Source: Lapidilactobacillus mulanensis
GTDB lineage: Bacteria; Bacillota; Bacilli; Lactobacillales; Lactobacillaceae
DNA length: 58,518 nt
Assembly (NCBI RefSeq): GCF_003946215.1
Contig: NZ_RHOW01000011.1
Span: 1 to 58,518, forward strand
Direction: 5' to 3'
In this document: piece after piece, positions 50,874 through 58,518 of the stretch
Numbering within the stretch: position 1 is the first letter of the stretch
Layout: each line of letters starts with the position of its first letter
Position numbers and translations under genes: made by a program
Notes under the pieces: model-generated
What the model was told of the DNA's origin: nothing
Database searches by the model: none
The model's input: the letters and a program-made list of their open reading frames with translations, nothing else

Positions 50874-51530
50874 TTAGCGGATAAGTAAGGCTAAGGCCAT
50901 CGTAATGCCATTGAAGAGACCGTGGGCGATGATGTTAACGACGATCGAATTGGTGCGTTTATATAGCCAGCAAAGCGCCAGACCGATACCAGCGTAGACG
51001 ATTAAAAAGTTATTGTCGTTGTGCGCTAAGCCAAATAATAAAGCCGAAACTAGTGCGGCACCCAGCGGATTGATCAATTTACGTCCAACACCATAAATAT
51101 TTTTGCGGAAAACAACTTCCTCCATGATCGGAGCTAACACAACGCCATAAATAATAAAGGCGGGGGCAATTTTAACGATTTCCAAAATCTGTTGGGTGTT
51201 TTGAGAAGGATTGGGTTGGCCGAAGAGCAAAATAATCAGCACTGAACCAACGATCTCCGTCGCATAGAGTAAGATCATCCCACCAACGCCGTACAAGGTT
51301 TTGTCGGCGATGGAAAGTTTTTTATCTGGCGCGATCTCCAACTTCTTATCGCCTTTACGGTCTAACCAAATCAACGCAGCGGCACCGATCGCCGTCAGTA
51401 AAACTTGAACATTAATGGCCGTGGCACCTTTTATTTTAAAGAGTTGTAGAATCAGATCCGGTAAGATGAGCACGATCAGGTAACAGACAATGATCGTACC
51501 AATTTTTGAGAGTGCGGTTTTTTTATTCAT
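50874..51530 (-). CDS. CPBP family intramembrane protease (Abi/CAAX-type), YdiL-like
   Basis: Membrane protein of 218 aa with about six hydrophobic segments. The glutamate motif is in VVLAPIMEEVVFRKNIYG and the histidine motif in LLFGLAHNDNNFLIVYAG, the proposed active site. The location beside groESL matches Bacillus ydiL. Such proteins are linked to membrane proteolysis, bacteriocin self-protection or signalling; which applies here is unknown. The start has AAAGGACGCC upstream. Confidence 0.87.
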   Translation of the reverse strand: MNKKTALSKIGTIIVCYLIVLILPDLILQLFKIKGATAINVQVLLTAIGAAALIWLDRKGDKKLEIAPDKKLSIADKTLYGVGGMILLYATEIVGSVLIILLFGQPNPSQNTQQILEIVKIAPAFIIYGVVLAPIMEEVVFRKNIYGVGRKLINPLGAALVSALLFGLAHNDNNFLIVYAGIGLALCWLYKRTNSIVVNIIAHGLFNGITMALALLIR

Positions 51531-51691
51531 AAGGCGTCCTTTCTGATGGTAATGTGTCTATCATATCAATTTTAACTGTATTTAACAAAACGCGCGACAT
51601 ATTTCAATCGTTTTGCTTTGTTTTAGGCTAATTATTGCGTCATCCGTCAAATTGAAGCGGTTGAATTTTAAAAAAACTAAAGCGCAAATAC

Positions 51692-51719
51692 TTGCATTCA
51701 ACGCTAGAAATGTTATGAT
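51692..51719 (+). promoter_or_regulatory. Promoter of groES-groEL
   Basis: TTGCAT (51692-51697), a 16-bp spacer and TATGAT (51714-51719), directly before the CIRCE element. Confidence 0.7.
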
Positions 51720-51730
51720 ATTTCTTGTGG

Positions 51731-51757
51731 TTAGCACTTGGGCATGATGAGTGCTAA
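51731..51757 (+). promoter_or_regulatory. CIRCE operator (HrcA binding site)
   Basis: TTAGCACTT, a 9-bp spacer and GAGTGCTAA match the CIRCE consensus (TTAGCACTC-N9-GAGTGCTAA) with one change. It lies between promoter and groES, so HrcA would repress groESL until heat or misfolding stress. Confidence 0.95.
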
Positions 51758-51785
51758 ATAAATAAAATTAACGGAGGGATTTTCT

Positions 51786-52070
51786 GTGTTAAAACCTTTA
51801 GGAGATAGAGTTATCGTCACTGTTGAAGAACAGGAAGAACAAACAGTTGGTGGCATTGTTTTAGCTAGCAACGCAAAAGAAAAACCACAAACAGGCAAGA
51901 TCGTTGCCGTTGGTGCAGGTACTGTCACTGATTCAGGTAAACAATTACCCGTTTCAGTTAAAGAAGGACAGACCGTGATGTTCGACAAATATGCGGGTTC
52001 CGAAGTTAAGTTCGAAGGACAATCATATTTGGTCCTACACGAAAAAGATCTTATGGCAATCGTCGACTAA
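51786..52070 (+). CDS. groES: Co-chaperonin GroES
   Basis: Seven-subunit lid of the GroEL chamber, 94 aa. It begins [34 protein letters not shown], containing the mobile loop GGIVLASN, and ends [12 protein letters not shown]. Translation starts at GTG with GGAGGG nine bases upstream. It is the first gene of the CIRCE-controlled groESL operon, 34 bp before groEL. Confidence 0.97.
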   Translation: MLKPLGDRVIVTVEEQEEQTVGGIVLASNAKEKPQTGKIVAVGAGTVTDSGKQLPVSVKEGQTVMFDKYAGSEVKFEGQSYLVLHEKDLMAIVD

Positions 52071-52104
52071 TTAAATAAATAAATTTATCAGAGGTGTATT
52101 TTAA

Positions 52105-53730
<1,626 letters not shown>

Positions 53731-53762
53731 TCACTGCTTTAATTAAATTGTTTTTTGTTTGT

Positions 53763-53794
53763 AGATCCCGATTAATCGTCGGGATCTATTTTTT
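53763..53794 (+). terminator. Terminator of groESL
   Basis: AGATCCCGA pairs with TCGGGATCT around TTAATCG and is followed by ATTTTTTG. Confidence 0.9.
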
Positions 53795-53819
53795 GTCTTT
53801 GAAAATCGTATCTACCTGC

Positions 53820-54018
53820 GGTCGAAAGTGCTGGGGCAGGCAGGTCTGTGGCTGTGGGACCGCTCTCCGCTTTTCCAAGGGCGGGAAAAGCTCCGAGCTT
53901 CGATTTGAGCCTCGGAAAAACGCCGAGTCTCGAATCGATCCACCATGTAAGGCGGGCAAAAACGGCCCGCCTTACATGGTTAGCACTGCCACGACTGCCT
54001 GCCCCAGCACTTTCGACC
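53820..54018. repeat. Cloverleaf inverted-repeat element A (199 bp)
   Basis: The ends are a perfect 24-bp inverted repeat (53820-53843 with 53995-54018), extended by GTGGC/GCCAC and GTG/CAC. Inside are three hairpins: 53869-53891 (8 bp, 7-nt loop AAGGGCG), 53900-53938 (10 bp, one mismatch, 5 bp, loop AAAAACG) and 53942-53980 (16 perfect bp, loop AAAAACG). The element is GC-rich beside AT-rich flanks. No gene is supported. The same architecture recurs, inverted, at 54335-54530. Confidence 0.85.
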
Positions 54019-54140
54019 TAAACTTAATTAGCTTAACGTAGGATTTGAATGGTTGGGTTCCTGGAAGTTGATTCTCAAGGTAGCCTTTACTTTGAATAGT
54101 TAAAGAAGAAAAGCGATGAATTTCAAATCTGCGCAAAATA

Positions 54141-54241
54141 ACACACGACAAATTTTAAAATAGGTGCAGAATAGCCTGAAAATGCTGATATCATAGCGTT
54201 TTAGTCGAAAGATTGCGCCTATTTTTAAATTGGTCGTGTGT
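54141..54241. repeat. AT-rich long hairpin element B (101 bp)
   Basis: Arms 54141-54168 and 54214-54241 form a 28-bp stem with two mismatches and one G-T pair, starting ACACACGAC. The interior contains a second hairpin (CT-AAAATGCT with AGCGTTTTAG, one bulge, 8-nt loop). It lies between elements A and C. Function unknown. Confidence 0.75.
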
Positions 54242-54334
54242 CTAGATTGCCGATTTTCATTTTGCACGTTAAAAATTTAGAAAGATAAATTAAATATACA
54301 ACGTTGAACATGTCGAGCTCTTCCGAATAGAATA

Positions 54335-54530
54335 GGCGAAATTTGTGGTGGGAACTGGGACTGCAGTGGCAATTTTGTTAATGAGCGGTCCTTGCGAATT
54401 TACAAAATGGGGAAATGTGAGATCCGGCGGTTTTCCGGAGCTCACATTTCAGGCGGAAAACTTTTGGCGAACTTCCAAAAGCTTGGAGCCGTCCCCACAG
54501 CAGTCACCAGTTCCCACCACAAATTTCGCC
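54335..54530. repeat. Cloverleaf inverted-repeat element C (196 bp)
   Basis: The ends are a perfect 24-bp inverted repeat (54335-54358 with 54507-54530), extended by GACTGC/GCAGTC and GTGG/CCAC. Inner hairpins: 54372-54408 (imperfect, 7-nt loop), about 54412-54449 (GAAATGTGAG stem, A/G mismatch, TCCGG/CCGGA, 7-nt loop CGGTTTT) and 54461-54481 (CTTTTGG/CCAAAAG, 7-nt loop CGAACTT). Its reverse complement aligns with element A, including AAAACCG against AAAAACG loops. Confidence 0.85.
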
Positions 54531-54642
54531 GGAACCACACAAAAAATGTCATCTCTTTCAATCAAATTAGGTGCACACAATTTTAGTACATCAGAAAATA
54601 GTTACCAAACGTGAAAAAAGGCGGATTTTTAATGAAGTTTCA

Positions 54643-54671
54643 TTTACTTTTTATTCTAAATACGATAAGAT
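54643..54671 (+). promoter_or_regulatory. Probable promoter of tig
   Basis: TTTACT (54643-54648), a 17-bp spacer and TAAGAT (54666-54671), 49 bp before the start codon. Confidence 0.5.
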
Positions 54672-54719
54672 TGACAGGTATGTAAAACAGATTGACGTAA
54701 TTTATATCGGAGGTTAATT

Positions 54720-56003
54720 ATGACGACCACATGGGAAAAGAAGGGCACCAATGACGGTGAACTTACATTTGAAATTAGTATTAACGAAATTAACAAAGGC
54801 TTAGACACTGCGTTTGCGCGCGTTAAAAAGAATTTGTCTGTTCCTGGATTCCGTAAAGGCAAAGTTTCTCGCACAGTTTTCAATAAAATGTACGGCGAAG
54901 CTTCACTTTATGAAGATGCTTTGAATGCTGTATTACCAGAAGTTTATGATGCAGCAGTTGAAGAAGCAAAGATCGAACCCGTTGATCAACCAGAAATCAG
55001 TATTGAAAAGATGGATCCTAACGAACCTTGGCTGATCAAGGCTAAAGTGACAGTTAAACCTGAAGTTGTTTTAGGCGACTATAAGGGCTTGACTGTTCCC
55101 AAGCAGAACAGTGAAGTAACGGATGCTGATGTTGACGCTGAATTAGAGAAACGTCGCGAACAACAAGCTGAATTAGTTCTTAAAGAAGACGGTGTTAGCG
55201 AAAATGGCGACACGGTTGTGATCGATTATAAAGGAACTGTTGATGGCAAAGAATTCGATGGCGGTTCTGCAGAGAACCATTCATTGGAATTGGGCTCAAA
55301 CACATTCATTCCCGGCTTTGAAGAACAATTAGTTGGTCACAAATCTGGCGATGATGTTGACGTTGTGGTCACATTCCCAGAAGATTACCAAGCTAAGGAT
55401 CTCGCCGGCAAAGAAGCTCATTTTGCAACGACTGTTCACGAAGTTAAGACTAAGGAATTACCTGAACTTGACGATGATTTTGCCAAAGATATCGACGAAG
55501 AAGTTGATACTTTGATCGAACTCAAAGCTAAGCTCAAGGAACAATTAGAATCAACTAAGAAAGACGAAGCTGAATCAGCTATTCAAGAAGCAGCCATCAA
55601 CAAAGCTGTTGAGAATTCTGAAATCAAAGACTTGCCTGAAGCAATGCTTGAAACAGAAGTTCATAACCAAATGGATCAATATTTGGGCAACATGCAACGC
55701 CAAGGTATCGATCCTAAGATGTACTATCAATTAACTGGTACAAGCGAAGATGATCTTCACAAGCAATTCGAACAAGACGCCGAACAACGCGTTAAGACGA
55801 ATTTGGTTTTGGAAGCCATCGTTAAAGCTGAAGAAATTGTGCCAAGTCAAGAAGAAATCGACGCTGAAATCGATAACTTAGCAAGTGAGTATAACATGGA
55901 AAAAGATGCCGTTCGTAAGGCATTGACAGACGACATGTTAGGTCATGATATTGGTATCAAGAAAGCCATCGATATCATTACTGATTCTGCTGTCCAAGAA
56001 TAA
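54720..56003 (+). CDS. tig: Trigger factor (ribosome-associated chaperone)
   Basis: Peptidyl-prolyl isomerase and chaperone at the ribosome exit tunnel. The 427-aa protein has the ribosome-binding loop [15 protein letters not shown] near residue 45, the FKBP-like domain (about 150-245; [35 protein letters not shown]) and the helical C-terminal chaperone arms. GGAGG lies eight bases before the ATG. It is followed by a terminator and clpX, a standard order. Confidence 0.97.
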   Translation: MTTTWEKKGTNDGELTFEISINEINKGLDTAFARVKKNLSVPGFRKGKVSRTVFNKMYGEASLYEDALNAVLPEVYDAAVEEAKIEPVDQPEISIEKMDPNEPWLIKAKVTVKPEVVLGDYKGLTVPKQNSEVTDADVDAELEKRREQQAELVLKEDGVSENGDTVVIDYKGTVDGKEFDGGSAENHSLELGSNTFIPGFEEQLVGHKSGDDVDVVVTFPEDYQAKDLAGKEAHFATTVHEVKTKELPELDDDFAKDIDEEVDTLIELKAKLKEQLESTKKDEAESAIQEAAINKAVENSEIKDLPEAMLETEVHNQMDQYLGNMQRQGIDPKMYYQLTGTSEDDLHKQFEQDAEQRVKTNLVLEAIVKAEEIVPSQEEIDAEIDNLASEYNMEKDAVRKALTDDMLGHDIGIKKAIDIITDSAVQE

Positions 56004-56033
56004 ATCGAATTGCTGATGATGAGCAATGAAGTT

Positions 56034-56066
56034 GAGGTTGGTCACGAACATGGGCCAGCCTCTTTT
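56034..56066 (+). terminator. Terminator of tig
   Basis: GAGGTTGGTC pairs with GGCCAGCCTC (two G-T pairs) around ACGAACATG, followed by TTTTCTG. Confidence 0.75.
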
Positions 56067-56169
56067 CTGTCTAAAAGCTCGATTTTCTGTTATCATTTAG
56101 TCAGGTTCTAAACTGTATTTAGATTTGACGATCGTTCTTTTGAGCGGTTGTTGGCGATAAACAGAATGC

Positions 56170-56198
56170 TTTACAGCAATGCTAAGCTGTGCTATCGT
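56170..56198 (+). promoter_or_regulatory. Promoter of clpX
   Basis: TTTACA (56170-56175), a 17-bp spacer and an extended -10 TG-C-TATCGT (-10 at 56193-56198), 33 bp before clpX. Confidence 0.65.
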
Positions 56199-56230
56199 AC
56201 ACTTAATTAGCTCATAAAGGTGGACAAAAA

Positions 56231-57484
56231 ATGTTTGATAATATGCAGACGACTGGAACGGTGAAATGTTCGTTTTGTGGTAAAACACAGGACCAAGTTA
56301 AAAAAATCATTGCCGGCCCTGGTGTTTACATCTGTAATGAATGTATTGATTTATGCAAAGATATTTTAGACGATGAATTGCGTGAAGACGCCGTTGAACA
56401 AAACGTGAAGGTTCCTAAACCTAAAGAAATTCTCGATTTCCTTGATGAATATGTGATCGGTCAGGATCGTGCGAAACGCGCGCTTTCTGTTGCCGTTTAT
56501 AATCACTACAAGCGAGTTAACCAAATGGCTGTTGCCGAAGATGGCGATACTGAATTGCAAAAGAGCAATATTGCTTTGATCGGCCCAACTGGTTCAGGTA
56601 AGACGTTCTTAGCGCAAAGTTTAGCGCGCGTCTTGAACGTGCCCTTTGCAATCGCTGATGCAACCACTTTAACAGAGGCTGGCTACGTCGGTGAAGATGT
56701 CGAGAACATTTTGTTGAAGTTGTTGCAAAACGCCGACTATGATGTTGAACGTGCGCAACGCGGCATTGTTTATATTGATGAAATCGATAAAATCGCTAAA
56801 AAGAGCGAGAACGTTTCGATCACACGCGATGTTTCTGGTGAAGGGGTTCAACAAGCTTTGTTGAAGATCCTTGAAGGGACTATTGCCAATGTTCCACCTC
56901 AGGGCGGTCGTAAACATCCTCAACAAGAATTCATTCAAGTCGACACGACGAATATCTTATTCATCGTGGGTGGCGCGTTTGACGGCATCGAAGACATCGT
57001 TCGCAATCGCTTAGGCGAGCAAACGATCGGTTTCGGTTCTGCCGAAGAGAAAACGCAAGAATTCGATGCAGATCATGTCTTACAACAGATTATTCCTGAA
57101 GACTTGATGAAGTTCGGGATCATTCCCGAATTTATCGGTCGTATTCCAATTATTTCTGCTTTGTCGAAACTGACTGAGAATGATTTGGTTCAGATTTTGA
57201 CTAAGCCTAAGAATGCGTTGGTTAAACAATACGAGAAGTTGATCGATCTTGATGGTGTGAAACTTGAATTCACTGAAGGCGCCCTACACGCCATCGCGCA
57301 TCAAGCTATCGAGCGCAATACCGGTGCCCGTGGTCTTCGTTCGATCATGGAAAGTGTCATGCAAGATACGATGTTTGAATTACCAGAAAAAGAAAATGTC
57401 GAAAAAGTTATTGTGAATAAACCTTCTGTCTTAGGGCATCAAGAGCCAGAAATTGTTTCCACTGATAGCGAAAAAGCTTCATAA
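56231..57484 (+). CDS. clpX: ATP-dependent Clp protease ATP-binding subunit ClpX
   Basis: Unfoldase that feeds substrates to ClpP. The zinc domain uses Cys13, 16, 35 and 38. Walker [10 protein letters not shown] begins at residue 118; Walker B is [12 protein letters not shown]; the ClpP-contact loop is in [14 protein letters not shown]; sensor 2 is in [13 protein letters not shown]. Length is 417 aa. AAAGGTGG lies about eight bases before the ATG. It has its own promoter and terminator and precedes ysxC. Confidence 0.97.
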   Translation: MFDNMQTTGTVKCSFCGKTQDQVKKIIAGPGVYICNECIDLCKDILDDELREDAVEQNVKVPKPKEILDFLDEYVIGQDRAKRALSVAVYNHYKRVNQMAVAEDGDTELQKSNIALIGPTGSGKTFLAQSLARVLNVPFAIADATTLTEAGYVGEDVENILLKLLQNADYDVERAQRGIVYIDEIDKIAKKSENVSITRDVSGEGVQQALLKILEGTIANVPPQGGRKHPQQEFIQVDTTNILFIVGGAFDGIEDIVRNRLGEQTIGFGSAEEKTQEFDADHVLQQIIPEDLMKFGIIPEFIGRIPIISALSKLTENDLVQILTKPKNALVKQYEKLIDLDGVKLEFTEGALHAIAHQAIERNTGARGLRSIMESVMQDTMFELPEKENVEKVIVNKPSVLGHQEPEIVSTDSEKAS

Positions 57485-57506
57485 TCTATAAAAATACAAA
57501 AAAATT

Positions 57507-57537
57507 CAGATGATTACTAGCATCATCTGTTTTTTTG
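57507..57537 (+). terminator. Terminator of clpX
   Basis: CAGATGAT pairs with ATCATCTG around TACTAGC, followed by seven T. Confidence 0.88.
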
Positions 57538-57781
57538 TAGCTTGTTAGGCTTGTTGGGGTAAAATGGTATTTAACGGCTCATTTTGTTGGTGGCGTTAGT
57601 TCTGCGAGATTAGAGACTCTTGTTTGATTATGTTTTGGAGCTACGTTGGTTTGTCTGCTTTTTTTGTAGCTTGTTAGGTTTGTTGAAGTTAACTGGTGTT
57701 AACGACTCATTTTGTTGGTGGCGCTAGTTCTGCTAGATTAGAGACCCTTGTTTGATTCTGTTTTGGAGATACGTGGTTTGG
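57530..57781. repeat. Two tandem 129-bp imperfect direct repeats
   Basis: Copy 1 starts GTAGCTTGTTAGG at 57537 and copy 2 at 57666, a period of 129 bp; both are preceded by seven T. By hand alignment over about 117 bp they differ at about 12 positions and two gaps (near 88% identity). The best conserved part is CATTTTGTTGGTGGCG and TAGTTCTGC. No gene, tRNA or clear hairpin explains it. It fills most of the 330-bp clpX-ysxC gap. Confidence 0.8.
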
Positions 57782-57814
57782 TGGTTTAATTTTAGATTAA
57801 AGAGGAAATATTTT

Positions 57815-58402
57815 ATGAAAGTTACAGATGCACAAATGCTGATCAGTGCTGTTAGCGACGCGCAATATCCTAAGGCTGGGTTGCCTGAGATCGTCTTGTC
57901 TGGCCGCTCTAATGTGGGTAAATCTTCATTGATCAATCGCTTGCTTAGTCGCAAAAGTCTGGCTAGAACTTCCAGTTCACCTGGTAAAACGCAGACGCTG
58001 AATTTCTATCAAGTTAATCAAATCTTGAATTTGGTGGATGTTCCCGGTTATGGTTATGCCAAAGTTTCCAAGACGCAACGCGAAAAGTTCGGTCAGATCA
58101 TTGAACATTACTTGGAGTCGCGTAAAGAATTGAAGGGTGCCGTGATTTTGGTCGACGCGCGCCATGAACCGACTGAGGATGACAAGGCGATGTATCATTA
58201 TGTCGATTATTTTGATATTCCTATTCTAGTCGTGTCGACTAAGATCGATAAGATTTCCAACAACCAGCGCGCTGGCTCATTGAAACGTATCCGTCAGTCA
58301 CTGGAGATGCCATCAGAAGAGCCGCTACAGTCTTTCAGTGCGATCAACGGTGAAGGATCGTCTGAGATCTGGAGCTGGATCGAGCACCGCATGAAGGACT
58401 AA
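57815..58402 (+). CDS. ysxC: Ribosome biogenesis GTPase YsxC/EngB
   Basis: Essential GTPase needed to assemble the 50S subunit, 195 aa. G motifs are complete: G1 GRSNVGKSS (residues 30-38), G3 DVPGYGYAKV and G4 STKIDKI. G2 lies in SSPGKTQTLNFYQV. The start MKVTDAQM follows AGAGGAAAT; a longer in-frame start would lie in the tandem-repeat region and add a hydrophobic tail. clpX-ysxC is a common order. Confidence 0.96.
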   Translation: MKVTDAQMLISAVSDAQYPKAGLPEIVLSGRSNVGKSSLINRLLSRKSLARTSSSPGKTQTLNFYQVNQILNLVDVPGYGYAKVSKTQREKFGQIIEHYLESRKELKGAVILVDARHEPTEDDKAMYHYVDYFDIPILVVSTKIDKISNNQRAGSLKRIRQSLEMPSEEPLQSFSAINGEGSSEIWSWIEHRMKD

Positions 58403-58458
58403 TTAAAGCACGCTTCGAAAGATACGCAACTATGAATAAAACACCCTCGTCTGCACTA

Positions 58459-58518
58459 GGCCCTGTCAAGTTGACAAATGAAATAATATAAAGTTGAATC
58501 TGTTTCTAAGCGGCTTCA
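58459..58518. mobile_element. Terminal end of an insertion sequence (right window edge)
   Basis: GGCCCTGTCAAG, followed by TTGACAAATGAAATAATA and more, aligns with the reverse complement of the first 60 bases of the window. It is the inward-facing terminal repeat of an IS whose body lies past the window end. TGTCAA-G-TTGACA is itself nearly palindromic. Confidence 0.6.

Noticed and set aside
51640-51665. GTCAAA-like heptads before groES as a CtsR operator
   Set aside because: The second heptad is out of register with the CtsR consensus; the CIRCE element explains control.
53748-54041. 97-codon open frame across repeat element A
   Set aside because: It runs through all stems of the cloverleaf, has no ribosome site, and encodes a Cys/Arg-rich peptide of no known type; the open frame follows from the GC-rich repeat.
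54345-54614. 89-codon frame and a nested 64-codon frame in element C
   Set aside because: They mirror the inverted repeat, lack ribosome sites and have no recognisable domains.

Overview
This 58.5 kb window is chromosomal DNA from a low-GC Gram-positive bacterium, almost certainly a member of the Lactobacillaceae. Reasons: the conserved blocks radA-yacL-gltX-cysS-mrnC-rlmB-sigH/comX-rpmG-secE-nusG-rplKAJL, tadA-ffs-dnaX-ebfC-recR-yaaL-tmk-darA-holB-yabA-rsmI and tsaB-rimI-tsaD-ydiF-rex-groESL-tig-clpX-ysxC match Firmicute order. Strong AGGAGG-type ribosome sites, a CIRCE operator, a THF riboswitch before folT and a murB-potABCD arrangement also fit. I cannot name the species.

Layout. 1-60 and 58459-58518 are matching terminal inverted repeats of one insertion-sequence type, so the window runs from IS edge to IS edge. 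279-4365 (minus) is a UgpBEAC-like ABC importer operon. 5035-7886 holds an acetyltransferase, an unknown protein, a HAD phosphatase and ung. 8042-10031 is pta-tsaE-GNAT. 10103-11408 (minus) holds two nucleases. 11635-18283 is murB, a quinone-oxidoreductase-like gene on the other strand, then a regulator plus potABCD for polyamine import. 18369-31420 runs from an aldo/keto reductase through dut and radA to tRNA charging, rRNA processing, an alternative sigma factor, Sec/NusG and four ribosomal proteins with RNA leaders. 31594-35074 is an accessory insert (Rossmann oxidoreductase plus luciferase-like monooxygenase, then an RsmC-like methyltransferase and a PucR/CdaR-type regulator). 35158-42951 is tadA, SRP RNA and the DNA-polymerase clamp-loader/recombination operon, ending in rsmI and an acyl-ACP thioesterase. 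42953-47757 is asparaginase, riboswitch-controlled folT, the t6A genes tsaB/rimI/tsaD and an orphan PTS EIIB. 47843-58402 is ABC-F, rex, a CPBP protease, groESL, tig, clpX and ysxC.

Most genes are housekeeping. The least explained DNA is non-coding. The 990-bp groEL-tig gap holds two roughly 200-nt cloverleaf inverted-repeat elements that are homologous to each other in opposite orientation, with many compensatory changes in their stems, plus a third AT-rich long hairpin between them. The clpX-ysxC gap holds two tandem 129-bp repeats. Other signals include a duplicated L1-type hairpin before rplK and rplA, promoters embedded in upstream terminators (gltX, cysS), a promoter followed at once by a terminator before nusG, and probable Rex, CcpA and HrcA operators.

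All calls rest on reading the sequence by eye and on family knowledge. No database search or folding program was run.
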